This document shows, piece by piece, positions 15,477-23,510 of a stretch of DNA of 55,468 nucleotides. Numbering within the stretch: the stretch's first letter is position 1; every line of letters starts with the position of its first letter. The DNA is taken from positions 1 through 55,468 of the forward strand of contig DATGDH010000040.1 in the NCBI GenBank assembly GCA_035310985.1, in the 5' to 3' direction. The notes beneath the pieces were generated by a model. That model made no database searches and was not told where the DNA came from. It worked only from the letters and a program-made list of their open reading frames with translations. The stretch is from DAHVFK01 sp035310985 (GTDB taxonomy: Bacteria; Pseudomonadota; Gammaproteobacteria; Burkholderiales; SG8-39). Both the position numbers and the translations under genes were made by a program.

Positions 15477-16252
15477 GCGACATCGATTGGCCGGAACTCG
15501 CCGCCGAGCTGGAGCGGCTGCTCAGGCTGCGCGCTATCCCGTTCGGCATGAAGCTGTTCGAGTCGCGCGCGGACATGGAGGCGCTGCCGAGGATCCGGCG
15601 GCCTAAGGCGGTGCACACGCTCGACCAGGTGGTCGCGCAGGCCGCCCGCCTGGGCTGGACAGTGGGCGTGACGGCCGAGGACCTGGTCGGCGACCAGTGC
15701 CGCTCGGTGGTCGGCCTGGGCGGGCAGGACGACAAATGGTATTCCGGGCAGCACATGGTCGGCAGATGGTTCGCGACGCTCGAGGACGCGGGCCGCCACC
15801 AGGCGGCGATGAATCTGGTGCCGAAGGGCCGCTACGCGGCGCTGGCGGTCGCCCCACTCGCGAGCGGGCGGCTCGACCCGCCCGACATCGCGCTCTTCTA
15901 CGCCACGCCGGGCGCGATGATGTATTTCATCAACGGCCTGCAATGGTCGGGCTACAAGCGCTTCGACTGGAGCGTGGTGGGCGAGTCGGCCTGCGCCGAC
16001 TCCTGGGGCCGCGCGCTAACGACGCGCGAGCCGAGCCTGTCGATTCCGTGCTTCGCCGAGCGCCGCTACGGCGGAGTGGAGGACGACGAGCTGCTGATGG
16101 CGCTGCCGCCCGAACGCCTCGCGGGCGCGATCGCCGGCATGCAGGCGCTGGCGAAGAACGGCTTTCGCTATCCGTTCCCGCAGTACGGCATCCAGCAGGA
16201 CGTGCGCGCCGGGATGGCGGTCAGCTACCCGGCGCGCACGGAACGCGGCTAG
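15473..16252 (+). CDS. DUF169 family protein
   Basis: The 259-aa product has features of the DUF169 family (COG2043): an N-terminal ELERLLRLRAIPFGMKLFES, a central GDQCRSVVGLGGQDDKWYSGQHMVG and a C-terminal EPSLSIPCFAERRYGGVEDDELLMALPPERL. The family is uncharacterised and often sits by redox or one-carbon genes. The gene is translationally coupled to the upstream diguanylate cyclase (4-bp overlap) and ends on a CTAG shared with the convergent repeat protein. Confidence 0.8.
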   Translation: MSDIDWPELAAELERLLRLRAIPFGMKLFESRADMEALPRIRRPKAVHTLDQVVAQAARLGWTVGVTAEDLVGDQCRSVVGLGGQDDKWYSGQHMVGRWFATLEDAGRHQAAMNLVPKGRYAALAVAPLASGRLDPPDIALFYATPGAMMYFINGLQWSGYKRFDWSVVGESACADSWGRALTTREPSLSIPCFAERRYGGVEDDELLMALPPERLAGAIAGMQALAKNGFRYPFPQYGIQQDVRAGMAVSYPARTERG

Positions 16253-16581
16253 CGGCCGGCGTGCATTTCGTGCCGGTCGCCGCGCAGGTCGCTCCGGTCG
16301 CCGCGCATGTCGTGCCGGTCCGCGCGGAAATCGTGGCGGTCACCACGCAGGTCGCGGCGCTCGGCGCGCGCGCCCGCCCGATTGCCGGTGCGCAGGTCGT
16401 GCCTCAGCGCGTGCCGGTCCTGGCGCATGTCGCGCCGGTCGCCGCGCAGGTCGTGCCGGTCCTGCCGCAGCTCGCGCCGGTCGCCGCGCATATCGCCGTT
16501 GGGGGCTGCCTGAGCGATGCCAAGACCGCTCACCGCGAGTATCGCCGCGGTCACTGCCAGATAGACTGTCTTCCTGATCAT
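16249..16581 (-). CDS. Secreted Arg/Asp heptad-repeat protein
   Basis: The 110-aa product has a Sec signal peptide (cleavage about residue 25, GIAQA) followed almost entirely by a 7-residue repeat of the form RxDRxxL/M (RGDRREL, RQDRHDL, RGDRRDM, RGDRHDF, RADRHDM, RGDRSDL, RGDRHEM), interrupted once by GNRAGARAE. Alternating Arg and Asp with a hydrophobic every seven residues suggests a long highly charged helix in the periplasm. Function unknown. A tandem TTAC-type box lies about 80 bp upstream. It shares a CTAG stop with the DUF169 gene. Confidence 0.78.
   Translation of the reverse strand: MIRKTVYLAVTAAILAVSGLGIAQAAPNGDMRGDRRELRQDRHDLRGDRRDMRQDRHALRHDLRTGNRAGARAERRDLRGDRHDFRADRHDMRGDRSDLRGDRHEMHAGR
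16260..16500 (-). repeat. Degenerate 21-bp tandem repeat (coding for the RxDRxxL heptads)
   Basis: About ten units of roughly 21 bp, with core sequence like CGCGGCGACCGG on the coding strand, underlie the heptad-repeat protein. Units diverge at third positions and two are disrupted near 16370-16400, indicating old duplication with selection on the protein pattern. Confidence 0.65.
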
Positions 16582-16659
16582 GTCGCTTCTCCTGTATCGT
16601 TGAACGGGTTGCTACGACGCCATTCAACGCGCAGGACGCGTGCGCATCCTCGACAGTGT

Positions 16660-16674
16660 GTAACGGCTTGTAAG
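16660..16674 (-). promoter_or_regulatory. Candidate tandem box (CTTAC-N5-GTTAC) upstream of the heptad-repeat gene
   Basis: In the direction of the minus-strand gene this reads CTTAC-AAGCC-GTTAC, 79 bp before ATG 16581. It is nearly the same as the box at 38504 (GTTAC-AGGCG-ATTAC), which also precedes a small envelope-protein gene. Confidence 0.5.
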
Positions 16675-16703
16675 CGTGAACTTGTTCCGCTCGCGGTCCG
16701 CGC

Positions 16704-18290
16704 TCAGGCGAGCGCGAAGCCCTCGTAGCCGCGCGCGACGACTTCGTCGCACTTCTTTACGTAGGCCGGAAAACCCAGCAGCGGCATGAACACGCGCGGC
16801 TTGCCCGGCACGTTCGCGCCGAGGTACCAGGAATTGCATAAGGGATACACGGTGCGGTCGGCGACCGCGTTCACGTGCGCGACCCAGGCGTCCTGCGCCT
16901 GCGGCAGCGCCTCGATCGTGGCGTGCCCGCGCGCGCTCATCTGCGCGATGCAGTCGGCGATCCAGCTCACGTGCTGCTCGATCGACACCAGCATGTTGGT
17001 GAGCACCGAAGGGCTGCCTGGTCCCGTGATGGTGAACAGATTCGGAAAGCCCGCCACGGCGAGGCCGAGGTAGCTGCGCGGCCCGCCGGCCCAGGCCTCG
17101 CTGAGCGCGCGAGCGCCGCGGCCGCGGATGTCGATGCGCGCGAGCGCGCCGGTCATCGCGTCGAAGCCGGTCGCGAACACGATCGCGTCGAGCGCGTAGT
17201 CGCGCCCGCCGGCGCGCAGGCCTCGCGGCGTCGCGCCTTCGATGGGCGCCTCGTTCACGTCGACGAGCTCGACGTTGTCGCGGTTGTAGGTCTCGTAGTA
17301 GCCGCTGTCGAGGCACAGCCGCTTGCAGCCGATGCGCTGCCTGGGCAGCAGGCGCTCGGCGAGTGCGGGATCGCGCACCGCGGCGCGGATCTTGTCGCGC
17401 ACGAACTCGGCCGCGGTCTCGTTCGCCCGCGCATCGAGGATGAGGTCGCCGAAGGCGCCGAGGAGAAAGAGCCCGCCGTGCCGCCAGCGCTCCTCGAACG
17501 CGCGGCGCCGCTCCTGCGGCGTCGCCGCGAGGGCGGATGCTTCGTTGCGCGGCAGGTTCGAGCCGAACGCGTTCGGCATCTGGCTGTTGCGGGCGCGAAA
17601 GCTGGCGTAGTCGGCCTTGACGTGCGCTTCGTAGGCGGGATCGAGCGGTGCGTTGCGCGCAGGCACCGAGTAGGTCGCAGTGCGCTGGAACACGACGAGG
17701 CTGAGCGCTTCCTCGGCGATGAGCGGAATCGACTGCACCGCCGAGGAGCCCGTGCCGATCACGCCGACGCGCAGCCCGCGGAAATCGACCTTGTCGTGCG
17801 GCCAGGCACCGGTGTGATAGACCGCGCCGCGGAACACGTCGAGTCCTGGAAGCCGCGGCCTGTTGGGCACGGACAGGCACCCGGTGGCCATCACGAGGAA
17901 GCGAGCCGTGGCCTCGACCCCGTCCGCGGTGCGCACCGTCCAGCGGCGCGCGGACTCGTCGAAGTGCGCGGCGACGACGCGCGTGTTCAGCTGGATGTCG
18001 CGGCGCAGCCCGAAGCGGTCGGCGACGTGGTCGGCGTAGCGCAGAATCTCGGGCTGCGCAGCGAAGCGCTCGCTCCAGCGCCATTCCTGCTGCAGCCGCT
18101 CGTCGAACTGGTACGAGTATTCCAGGCTCTCGATGTCGCAGCGCGCGCCGGGATAGCGGTTCCAGTACCAGGTGCCGCCGACGCCCGCGCCGTCCTCGAA
18201 CACGCGCGCAGAGAGCCCAAGGCCGCGCGCGCGGTGCAGCATGTAAAGGCCGGCGAAGCCCGCGCCGACCACGATCACGTCGAGTCTCAC
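16704..18290 (-). CDS. Baeyer-Villiger-type flavin monooxygenase
   Basis: The 528-aa protein has two dinucleotide-binding motifs, VVGAGFAGL (8-16, FAD) and GVIGTGSSAV (about 176-185, NADPH), between them the BVMO fingerprint FRGAVYHTGAWPH (153-165, matching FxGxxxHxxxWP), and a later FATGF motif (372-376). It should use NADPH and O2 to oxygenate ketones or heteroatoms. GTG 18290 overlaps the stop of the upstream aminotransferase (GTGA), and cysK lies further upstream, so all three are probably one transcript. The substrate is unknown. Confidence 0.92.
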   Translation of the reverse strand: MRLDVIVVGAGFAGLYMLHRARGLGLSARVFEDGAGVGGTWYWNRYPGARCDIESLEYSYQFDERLQQEWRWSERFAAQPEILRYADHVADRFGLRRDIQLNTRVVAAHFDESARRWTVRTADGVEATARFLVMATGCLSVPNRPRLPGLDVFRGAVYHTGAWPHDKVDFRGLRVGVIGTGSSAVQSIPLIAEEALSLVVFQRTATYSVPARNAPLDPAYEAHVKADYASFRARNSQMPNAFGSNLPRNEASALAATPQERRRAFEERWRHGGLFLLGAFGDLILDARANETAAEFVRDKIRAAVRDPALAERLLPRQRIGCKRLCLDSGYYETYNRDNVELVDVNEAPIEGATPRGLRAGGRDYALDAIVFATGFDAMTGALARIDIRGRGARALSEAWAGGPRSYLGLAVAGFPNLFTITGPGSPSVLTNMLVSIEQHVSWIADCIAQMSARGHATIEALPQAQDAWVAHVNAVADRTVYPLCNSWYLGANVPGKPRVFMPLLGFPAYVKKCDEVVARGYEGFALA

Positions 18291-19459
18291 GACGCCTGGG
18301 CCAGGGCCGGCAGGGCGCGTGCCACCATCGCGTCGGAAGCGGTCAGGCTGATGCGGAAGTAATCCGGGGCGTTCATCATGCCGCCCGGCAGGACGAACAC
18401 GCCGCGATCCGCGAGCGCGTTCCATTGCCGCTCGGGGTCGCGGCCTGCCCATTTGACCCACAGGTAGAACGTCCCCTCCGGCGGCAGCGCGGCGTGGCCG
18501 CCTTTGGCGAGCGCCGCGCTGAGCGCGTCGCGGCGGCGGGTGAGCGCCTGCACGTCGATCGACAGCTGCTCGAGCTGCGGCACGGCGTTCTGCATGACGG
18601 CGTTCGGAAAGCACCAGCCGAGCGCCATCTGCGTGGCGAACATCGCGTCGCGCAGGGCCTGCCGCTCGGCGGCGGGCATGAGCGGCGAGATCGCCAGATA
18701 GCCCAGGCGCTGGCCCGGCGCGAGCAACACCTTGCCGTAGCTGTACGAGACGAGCGTCCAGGGATAGACGGCCGCGGGGCTGACGAAGCCGCGCCCGTCG
18801 AAGCGCAGGCGCCGGTAGGGCTCGTCGGACAGGAGGAAGATGCGGCGGCCGATGCGCCGCGAGGCGCGCTCGAGCCGCTCGGCGAGCGCGGCGAGCGCGT
18901 CGCGAGGGTAGATGCGGCCGGTCGGGTTGTGCGGCGTGTTGACGATCACCAGCCGCGTGCGCGGTCCGATCGCCGCGTCGAGCGCGTCCAGGTCGAGATC
19001 GAAGCTCGGCTGCTTGAGCGCCAGCTTGCGCGGCACGGCGTCGGCGGCGAGCAGCATCGGCTCGTAGCAGAACCAGGCCGGCTCGGAGAAGATCGCCTCG
19101 TCGCCGGCGTCGAGCACGAGGCGGAAGGCGACCGAGATCGCCGCAAAGGCGCCGGCGGTGAGCGCGATATCCGGCGGCTCGAACGCGAGGCCGAGCTCCC
19201 TGCCAACCGCCAAGGCGAGGAAAGCCTGCGGCGCTTCCTCGTTCGACTTGTAGGCGAACCAGTCCTTGTTCTGCGGCAACGCTCCCTCGCGGATTGCCGC
19301 CACGAGCCCTGCGAGGGGCATCTCGTGCGGGTTGCCGAAGGTGAAGTCCGCGATGCCCGGATCGCCGCGCCGCTCGGCGTAGCGCGAGTGGAAATAGAAA
19401 TCCTTGACGGCGTCGAACGCGCGGTCCGCCGCCGCGGCGCGCTGCGAGATCGGGCTCAG
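18287..19459 (-). CDS. Class I/II PLP-dependent aminotransferase (probable non-AUG start)
   Basis: Conserved fold-type I features are VNTPHNPTGRIYP, LLSDEPYRRL and the PLP lysine in SYSYGKVLLAPGQRLGY. The first ATG, at 19321, would remove a conserved-looking N-terminus (VKDFYFHSRYAERRGD ... IADFTFGNPHEMP). Upstream in frame there is no ATG, GTG or TTG; CTG 19459 gives 390 aa, the normal family length, and begins 14 bp after the cysK stop. The start is therefore inferred. The stop overlaps the monooxygenase GTG. The amino donor and substrate are unknown. Confidence 0.82.
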   Translation of the reverse strand: MSPISQRAAAADRAFDAVKDFYFHSRYAERRGDPGIADFTFGNPHEMPLAGLVAAIREGALPQNKDWFAYKSNEEAPQAFLALAVGRELGLAFEPPDIALTAGAFAAISVAFRLVLDAGDEAIFSEPAWFCYEPMLLAADAVPRKLALKQPSFDLDLDALDAAIGPRTRLVIVNTPHNPTGRIYPRDALAALAERLERASRRIGRRIFLLSDEPYRRLRFDGRGFVSPAAVYPWTLVSYSYGKVLLAPGQRLGYLAISPLMPAAERQALRDAMFATQMALGWCFPNAVMQNAVPQLEQLSIDVQALTRRRDALSAALAKGGHAALPPEGTFYLWVKWAGRDPERQWNALADRGVFVLPGGMMNAPDYFRISLTASDAMVARALPALAQAS

Positions 19460-19472
19460 GCGCGGCCCCGGC

Positions 19473-20522
19473 TCAGGTCTTGAGTTGCGCGCTCGGCGTC
19501 GAGCGCGAGATCGCGAGCTCCTCCGGAGTCATGTCGGCCGGGACGTCGGCGAAGAGCGGCGTGCTCAGGTAGCGCTCGCCCGTGTCCGGCAGCATGCACA
19601 GGATGTTGACGCCCTTCGGCGCCTCGGCGGCGACCTTGAGCGCGCCGGCGAAGGTCCCGCCCGAGCTGATACCGACGAAGATGCCTTCCTTCGTTGCGAG
19701 CTCCTTGCTGCAGCGGATCGCCTCCGGCCCGGGGACGGGGAGGAGCCGGTCGATCAGCTTCGTATCGACGGCGTCGCCGGTCAGCTTCGGAATGAAATCC
19801 GGCGTCCAGCCCTGCATCGGATGCGGCTTGAAGCTCGGGTGCGGCGCGGCAGGCGTGCCGTCCGCCTTGCGCGGCTGCGAAATCCCGCTGCCGAGCAGCG
19901 GCGCGTCCGACGGCTCGCACACGACGATCTTCGTCTCCGGCCGCTCTTTCCTCAGCACGCGCGCCACGCCCTTCAGCGTGCCGCCGGTGCCGTAGCCGGT
20001 CACCCAGTAATCGAGGCGCTCGCCGGCGAAGTCGTTGATGATCTCGCGCGCGGTGGTGCGCGAATGGTAGTCGGCGTTCGCCTCGTTCTCGAATTGGCGC
20101 GTCATGAACCAGCCGTTCTTGGCGGCGAGCTCCTCCATCTTGACGATCATGCCGACGGCGCGCTCGGCCGCCGGGGTGATCACCACCTTGGCGCCCAGGA
20201 AGCGCATCAGCTTGCGCCGCTCGACGCTGAAGGACTCGGCCATGATCAGCACCAGGGGATAGCCCTTGGCCGCGCACACCATCGCCAGGCCGATGCCGGT
20301 GTTGCCGCTCGTCGCCTCGAGCACGGTCTGGCCCGGCTTGAGCTGCCCGGATTTCTCCGCCGCCTCGATCACGCCGATCGCGAGGCGATCCTTGACCGAA
20401 CCGAGGGGGTTGAAGGCCTCGACCTTGACATAGAGGTTCACGCCCGCCGGCGCCAGCCGGTTGATGCGCACCACCGGCGTGTTGCCGATCGTCTCCAGGA
20501 TGTTCGAAAATCGTCTTGCCAT
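19473..20522 (-). CDS. cysK: Cysteine synthase (O-acetylserine sulfhydrylase)
   Basis: The enzyme makes cysteine from O-acetylserine and sulfide using PLP. The 349-aa product has the PLP lysine Lys44 in NPLGSVKDR, the substrate loop TSGNT (71-75), the phosphate loop GTGGT and a C-terminal GISSGG. It is longer than E. coli CysK because of an extra stretch around GISQPRKADGTPAAPHPSFKPHP before MQGWTPDFIP, so a specialised beta-replacement activity is possible. It appears to lead a three-gene operon with an aminotransferase and a BVMO. Confidence 0.88.
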   Translation of the reverse strand: MARRFSNILETIGNTPVVRINRLAPAGVNLYVKVEAFNPLGSVKDRLAIGVIEAAEKSGQLKPGQTVLEATSGNTGIGLAMVCAAKGYPLVLIMAESFSVERRKLMRFLGAKVVITPAAERAVGMIVKMEELAAKNGWFMTRQFENEANADYHSRTTAREIINDFAGERLDYWVTGYGTGGTLKGVARVLRKERPETKIVVCEPSDAPLLGSGISQPRKADGTPAAPHPSFKPHPMQGWTPDFIPKLTGDAVDTKLIDRLLPVPGPEAIRCSKELATKEGIFVGISSGGTFAGALKVAAEAPKGVNILCMLPDTGERYLSTPLFADVPADMTPEELAISRSTPSAQLKT

Positions 20523-20631
20523 GGCACTCCTCCCAGGAGATATGGAAGAACAGGAAGATGAAAGGTACGCGCCGGAGTATTCAGCGCGTAATCGCCGGAG
20601 TCAACCCGGCGCGCGGCCCGGAGGGTAGGCA

Positions 20632-21189
20632 ATGAAGGTCCAGTTCGAATTCACGCTCGACGACTTGGTGGACGTCGCGCAGCGCGCGCTCGACAAGTCG
20701 CGCCTGGCGGCCTCGCTTCGCTGGAGGGGGGTCGCGGCAACGGTCCTGCTTGCCGGCGCGTTCGTGTACCTAATGACTTGGGGCCCAGACCTCTACCGGC
20801 TCGCCTTTGCGCTTGCGGTCGGGATTGTGGTCGCGGTGTTTTATCCGAAGGCGGCGCGATCAGCGCAGCAGCGGCGGCTGCGCCGCCTGTACCGCGAGCG
20901 CCTGCGCAGCCCGGGGCCGTTTACCTGCGAGGTGGAGATCACGCCCTCAGGGATAACGACAAGCCAGGTCGGCGCGCGCACGACGCGCGAATGGGCGAGC
21001 ATCGCGGCGATCGAGGATCGCGGCGACTCGATCGAGTTCGTCACGCACGGCGCGGGAACCGTCCTCGTGCGCAACAGGGCATTTCGCTCGCGCGAGGAGT
21101 GGCGCGAGTTCCTCGACACCGCGCGCGGCTACCTGGCCCAGGCGCGCCCGGCCGCCGGGGTCAGCCCCCAAACCCGTCCGCCACCATGA
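20632..21189 (+). CDS. YcxB-like membrane protein
   Basis: The 185-aa product starts MKVQFEFTLDDLVDVAQRAL, has two adjacent hydrophobic helices (GVAATVLLAGAFVYLMTW and LYRLAFALAVGIVVAVFYP, about 33-70) and a soluble C-terminal domain containing CEVEITPSGITTSQVGARTTREWASIAAIEDRGDSIEFVT, the pattern of the YcxB-like family. Function unknown. Its C-terminus overlaps the convergent ThDP-enzyme gene by 29 bp; the last 15 residues are Pro-rich and probably disordered. Confidence 0.78.
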   Translation: MKVQFEFTLDDLVDVAQRALDKSRLAASLRWRGVAATVLLAGAFVYLMTWGPDLYRLAFALAVGIVVAVFYPKAARSAQQRRLRRLYRERLRSPGPFTCEVEITPSGITTSQVGARTTREWASIAAIEDRGDSIEFVTHGAGTVLVRNRAFRSREEWREFLDTARGYLAQARPAAGVSPQTRPPP

Positions 21190-22825
21190 CCTCGATGAGG
21201 CGCGGCGCGCCGCTCGCCATCGCCTCGCGCATCGCTGGCGCGAAATCCTGCGGCTCCGTGATGCGCCGCGCCGGCACGCCCATCGACTGCGCGAGGCCCG
21301 TGAAGTCGATCGCCGGGTCGCGCAGGTCCATGCCGACGAAGCGGTCGCTGCCGCGCATCGAGACCAGGCGCTCCTTGAGGATGCGGTAGCTGCGGTTGTT
21401 GGTGATCACGTAGGTGATCGGCAGCTTCAGGTGCGCGGCGGTCCACAGCGCCTGGATGCCGTACATCGCGCTGCCGTCGCCGACCACCGCCGCGAGCGGC
21501 CGTCCCGGCTGCGCGAGGGCGACGCCCACGGCGCCCGCCATGCCGAAGCCCAGGCCGCCGCTCGCCAGGCCGTAGAAGCAGCGCGGGTCGCGCAGCTCGA
21601 GGAACTGCGGCAGCGCGTTCGCCGAGGTGAGCGCCTCTTCCACGACCACCGCTTCCGCCGGCAGCGACTCGGCGATGCGCAGCATGAGGAAGCTCGGGTC
21701 GATCGGCTTTTCCTCGGCCGCCTCGAGCGCGGCGAGGCGCGCCTTGTCGCGCTGCGCGGCCCAGTTGCGCGGCAGCAGCGCAGCCAGGCGCTGGGCGGCC
21801 CGCGCAGCCGTCTCGCCCGGGCGCCGCGCGCGCACGAGCGGCAGCAGGGCGCGCAGGGTCTCGAGCACGTTCGCCTGCACGGCGAACTCGGTCGCGTTGT
21901 TCTTGCCGAGCTCCCAGTCGCGCTCGCTGACGTGCATCACGGTCAGGTGCGGCGGCAGCGGATCGATCGGGCTGTACACCGACATGCGCAGCAGGTCCGC
22001 GCCCAAGCACAGCAGCAGGTCGTGCGCCTCGAGCGCGGCGCGCACCTGCTTCTGGTTGCGGGTCAGCGCGCCCATGTAGGCCGGGTGCGCGGTCGGGAAT
22101 TGTGCGGCGTAGGGCACCGACTGCTGGTAGACCGCGGCGCCGAGCAGCTCGGCGAGCTCGGCGGCCTCGGCGAATGCGTCGTGCGTCGCCAGCTCCTGGC
22201 CGGCGATGATCACGGGATTGCGCGCGGCGAGCAGCGCGCCGGCGAGGCGCTCGAGCGCAGCGTCCGAGGGCCGCATGCGCGCGTCGACCCGCGTGGCGCG
22301 CCCCAGGTCGAGCTCGGCCCGCTGTTCCAGGATGTCGCCCGGCAGCGAGATGAACACCGGCCCGGTCGGTGGCGTGAGCGCGAGCTTCGCGGCGCGCCGC
22401 ATGATGAGCGGCAGATCCTCGACGCGAGTCACTTCGACGGCCCACTTCACGAACGGTTGCGCCACCGGCACCAGCGGCGCGTACAGCAGCGGCTCGCGCA
22501 GCCCGTGGCCCTGCTCCTGCTGGCCCGCGGTGAGGAGGATCGGCGAGCCGGAAAACTTCGCGTTGTAGAGCGCGCCCATGGCGTTGCCCAGGCCGGGCGC
22601 GACGTGCACGTTGGCGGCGGCGAGGCGACCGGACGCGCGCGCATAGCCGTCTGCCATGCCGACGACCACCGCCTCCTGCAGCCCGAGCACGAATTTCAAC
22701 TGCGGAAACTGCGGCACGACTTCCATGATCGGCAGCTCGGTGGTGCCGGGATTGCCGAACAGGTGCGTGACGCCCTCGTCGACGAGCAGCTGGAGAAAGG
22801 CGCTGCGCCCGGTGATCGCGCTCAT
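21161..22825 (-). CDS. Thiamine-diphosphate enzyme, benzoylformate-decarboxylase-like
   Basis: The 554-aa protein has the three ThDP-enzyme domains: activating Glu51 in LGLQEAVVVGMADGYAR, His74 and GNAMGALYNA as in benzoylformate decarboxylase (BFD), and the ThDP/Mg motif GDGSAMYG ... NN (449-477). Compared from memory with Pseudomonas BFD, the active-site Ser is Thr28 and the second His (YHQYDPG region) is absent (SVYSPIDP), so the 2-oxo-acid substrate may differ. The DUF938 methyltransferase ahead of it ends in a start/stop overlap. Confidence 0.85.
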   Translation of the reverse strand: MSAITGRSAFLQLLVDEGVTHLFGNPGTTELPIMEVVPQFPQLKFVLGLQEAVVVGMADGYARASGRLAAANVHVAPGLGNAMGALYNAKFSGSPILLTAGQQEQGHGLREPLLYAPLVPVAQPFVKWAVEVTRVEDLPLIMRRAAKLALTPPTGPVFISLPGDILEQRAELDLGRATRVDARMRPSDAALERLAGALLAARNPVIIAGQELATHDAFAEAAELAELLGAAVYQQSVPYAAQFPTAHPAYMGALTRNQKQVRAALEAHDLLLCLGADLLRMSVYSPIDPLPPHLTVMHVSERDWELGKNNATEFAVQANVLETLRALLPLVRARRPGETAARAAQRLAALLPRNWAAQRDKARLAALEAAEEKPIDPSFLMLRIAESLPAEAVVVEEALTSANALPQFLELRDPRCFYGLASGGLGFGMAGAVGVALAQPGRPLAAVVGDGSAMYGIQALWTAAHLKLPITYVITNNRSYRILKERLVSMRGSDRFVGMDLRDPAIDFTGLAQSMGVPARRITEPQDFAPAMREAMASGAPRLIEVMVADGFGG

Positions 22826-23436
22826 GTCTTGCGGAAGATGGTTGAAAGGTTGTTGGCGGGCATTTCTTCCACGCTCGCGAGCGTCAGACTCGCACGCCCG
22901 GCCGCGGCGACCACGTCCTCAAGGTCGCGCACGCCCGACCCCGGGTCGCGCGCGCGCAGGCTCGCGTCGAACGCCGCATTGCTCGGAGCGCTATGACGTC
23001 CCTCGCGCTTGTACGGACCGTAAAGATACAGCACGCCGCCGGAACGCAGCACGCGGCCCGCGCCGCGCAGCAGGCCCAGGGTTGCCTGCCACGGTGCCAC
23101 GTGCGCCATGTTGATGCACAGGACCGCGACCAGGCGCGCGGCGATTTCCGCGGGCAGCGCCCAGTCCTCATCGGTCGCATCCAGCGCGAGGGGCGCGCGC
23201 ACGTTCGGCAGGGCCTCGTGCGCGATCCAGGCGGAGATGCTCGCGCGGCTCGCCGGCTCCAGGTCGCTCGGCTGGAATACCAGGCCGGGCAGGTGTGCGG
23301 CGAGCCAGACGGCGTGCTCGCCGCTGCCGCTCGCCACCTCGAGCACCGTGCCCTCCTGCGGCAGCGCTCGGCGCAGCGCAGCGAGGATCGGATCGCGGTT
23401 GCGGCGCGCCGCTGGCGAGGAGAGGCGTGGGTCCAT
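22822..23436 (-). CDS. DUF938 family SAM-dependent methyltransferase
   Basis: The 204-aa product matches the DUF938/METTL26-like family: SSPAARRNRDPILAALRRALP at the start, VLEVASGSGEHAVWLA (motif I), FQPSDLEP, and GVLYLYGPYKREGRHSAPSNAAFD. Target unknown. ATG 23436 is preferred over ATG 23487 because it gives the usual family length and N-terminus; neither has a clear Shine-Dalgarno. Its stop overlaps the ThDP-enzyme start (ATGA at 22822-22825), so the two are co-translated. It is divergent from the BKACE gene. Confidence 0.85.
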   Translation of the reverse strand: MDPRLSSPAARRNRDPILAALRRALPQEGTVLEVASGSGEHAVWLAAHLPGLVFQPSDLEPASRASISAWIAHEALPNVRAPLALDATDEDWALPAEIAARLVAVLCINMAHVAPWQATLGLLRGAGRVLRSGGVLYLYGPYKREGRHSAPSNAAFDASLRARDPGSGVRDLEDVVAAAGRASLTLASVEEMPANNLSTIFRKT

Positions 23437-23510
23437 GGGCGCTGGGTCGGGGGGCGGAGTATATCCTTGCCCGGGCGCCTGTATCATGCGGGGGACGGGA
23501 GGATAAGAAA

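Noticed and set aside
16875..18362. 495-codon + strand frame opposite the BVMO gene
   Set aside because: The minus-strand BVMO has complete motifs; the antisense frame has none.
16704..18614. Apparent 636-codon extended start for the BVMO
   Set aside because: The extra N-terminus is the aminotransferase read in the wrong frame; the FAD motif begins right after GTG 18290.
21431..22996. 521-codon + strand frame opposite the ThDP enzyme
   Set aside because: Low-complexity Arg/Gly/Ala/His translation, antisense to a clear enzyme.
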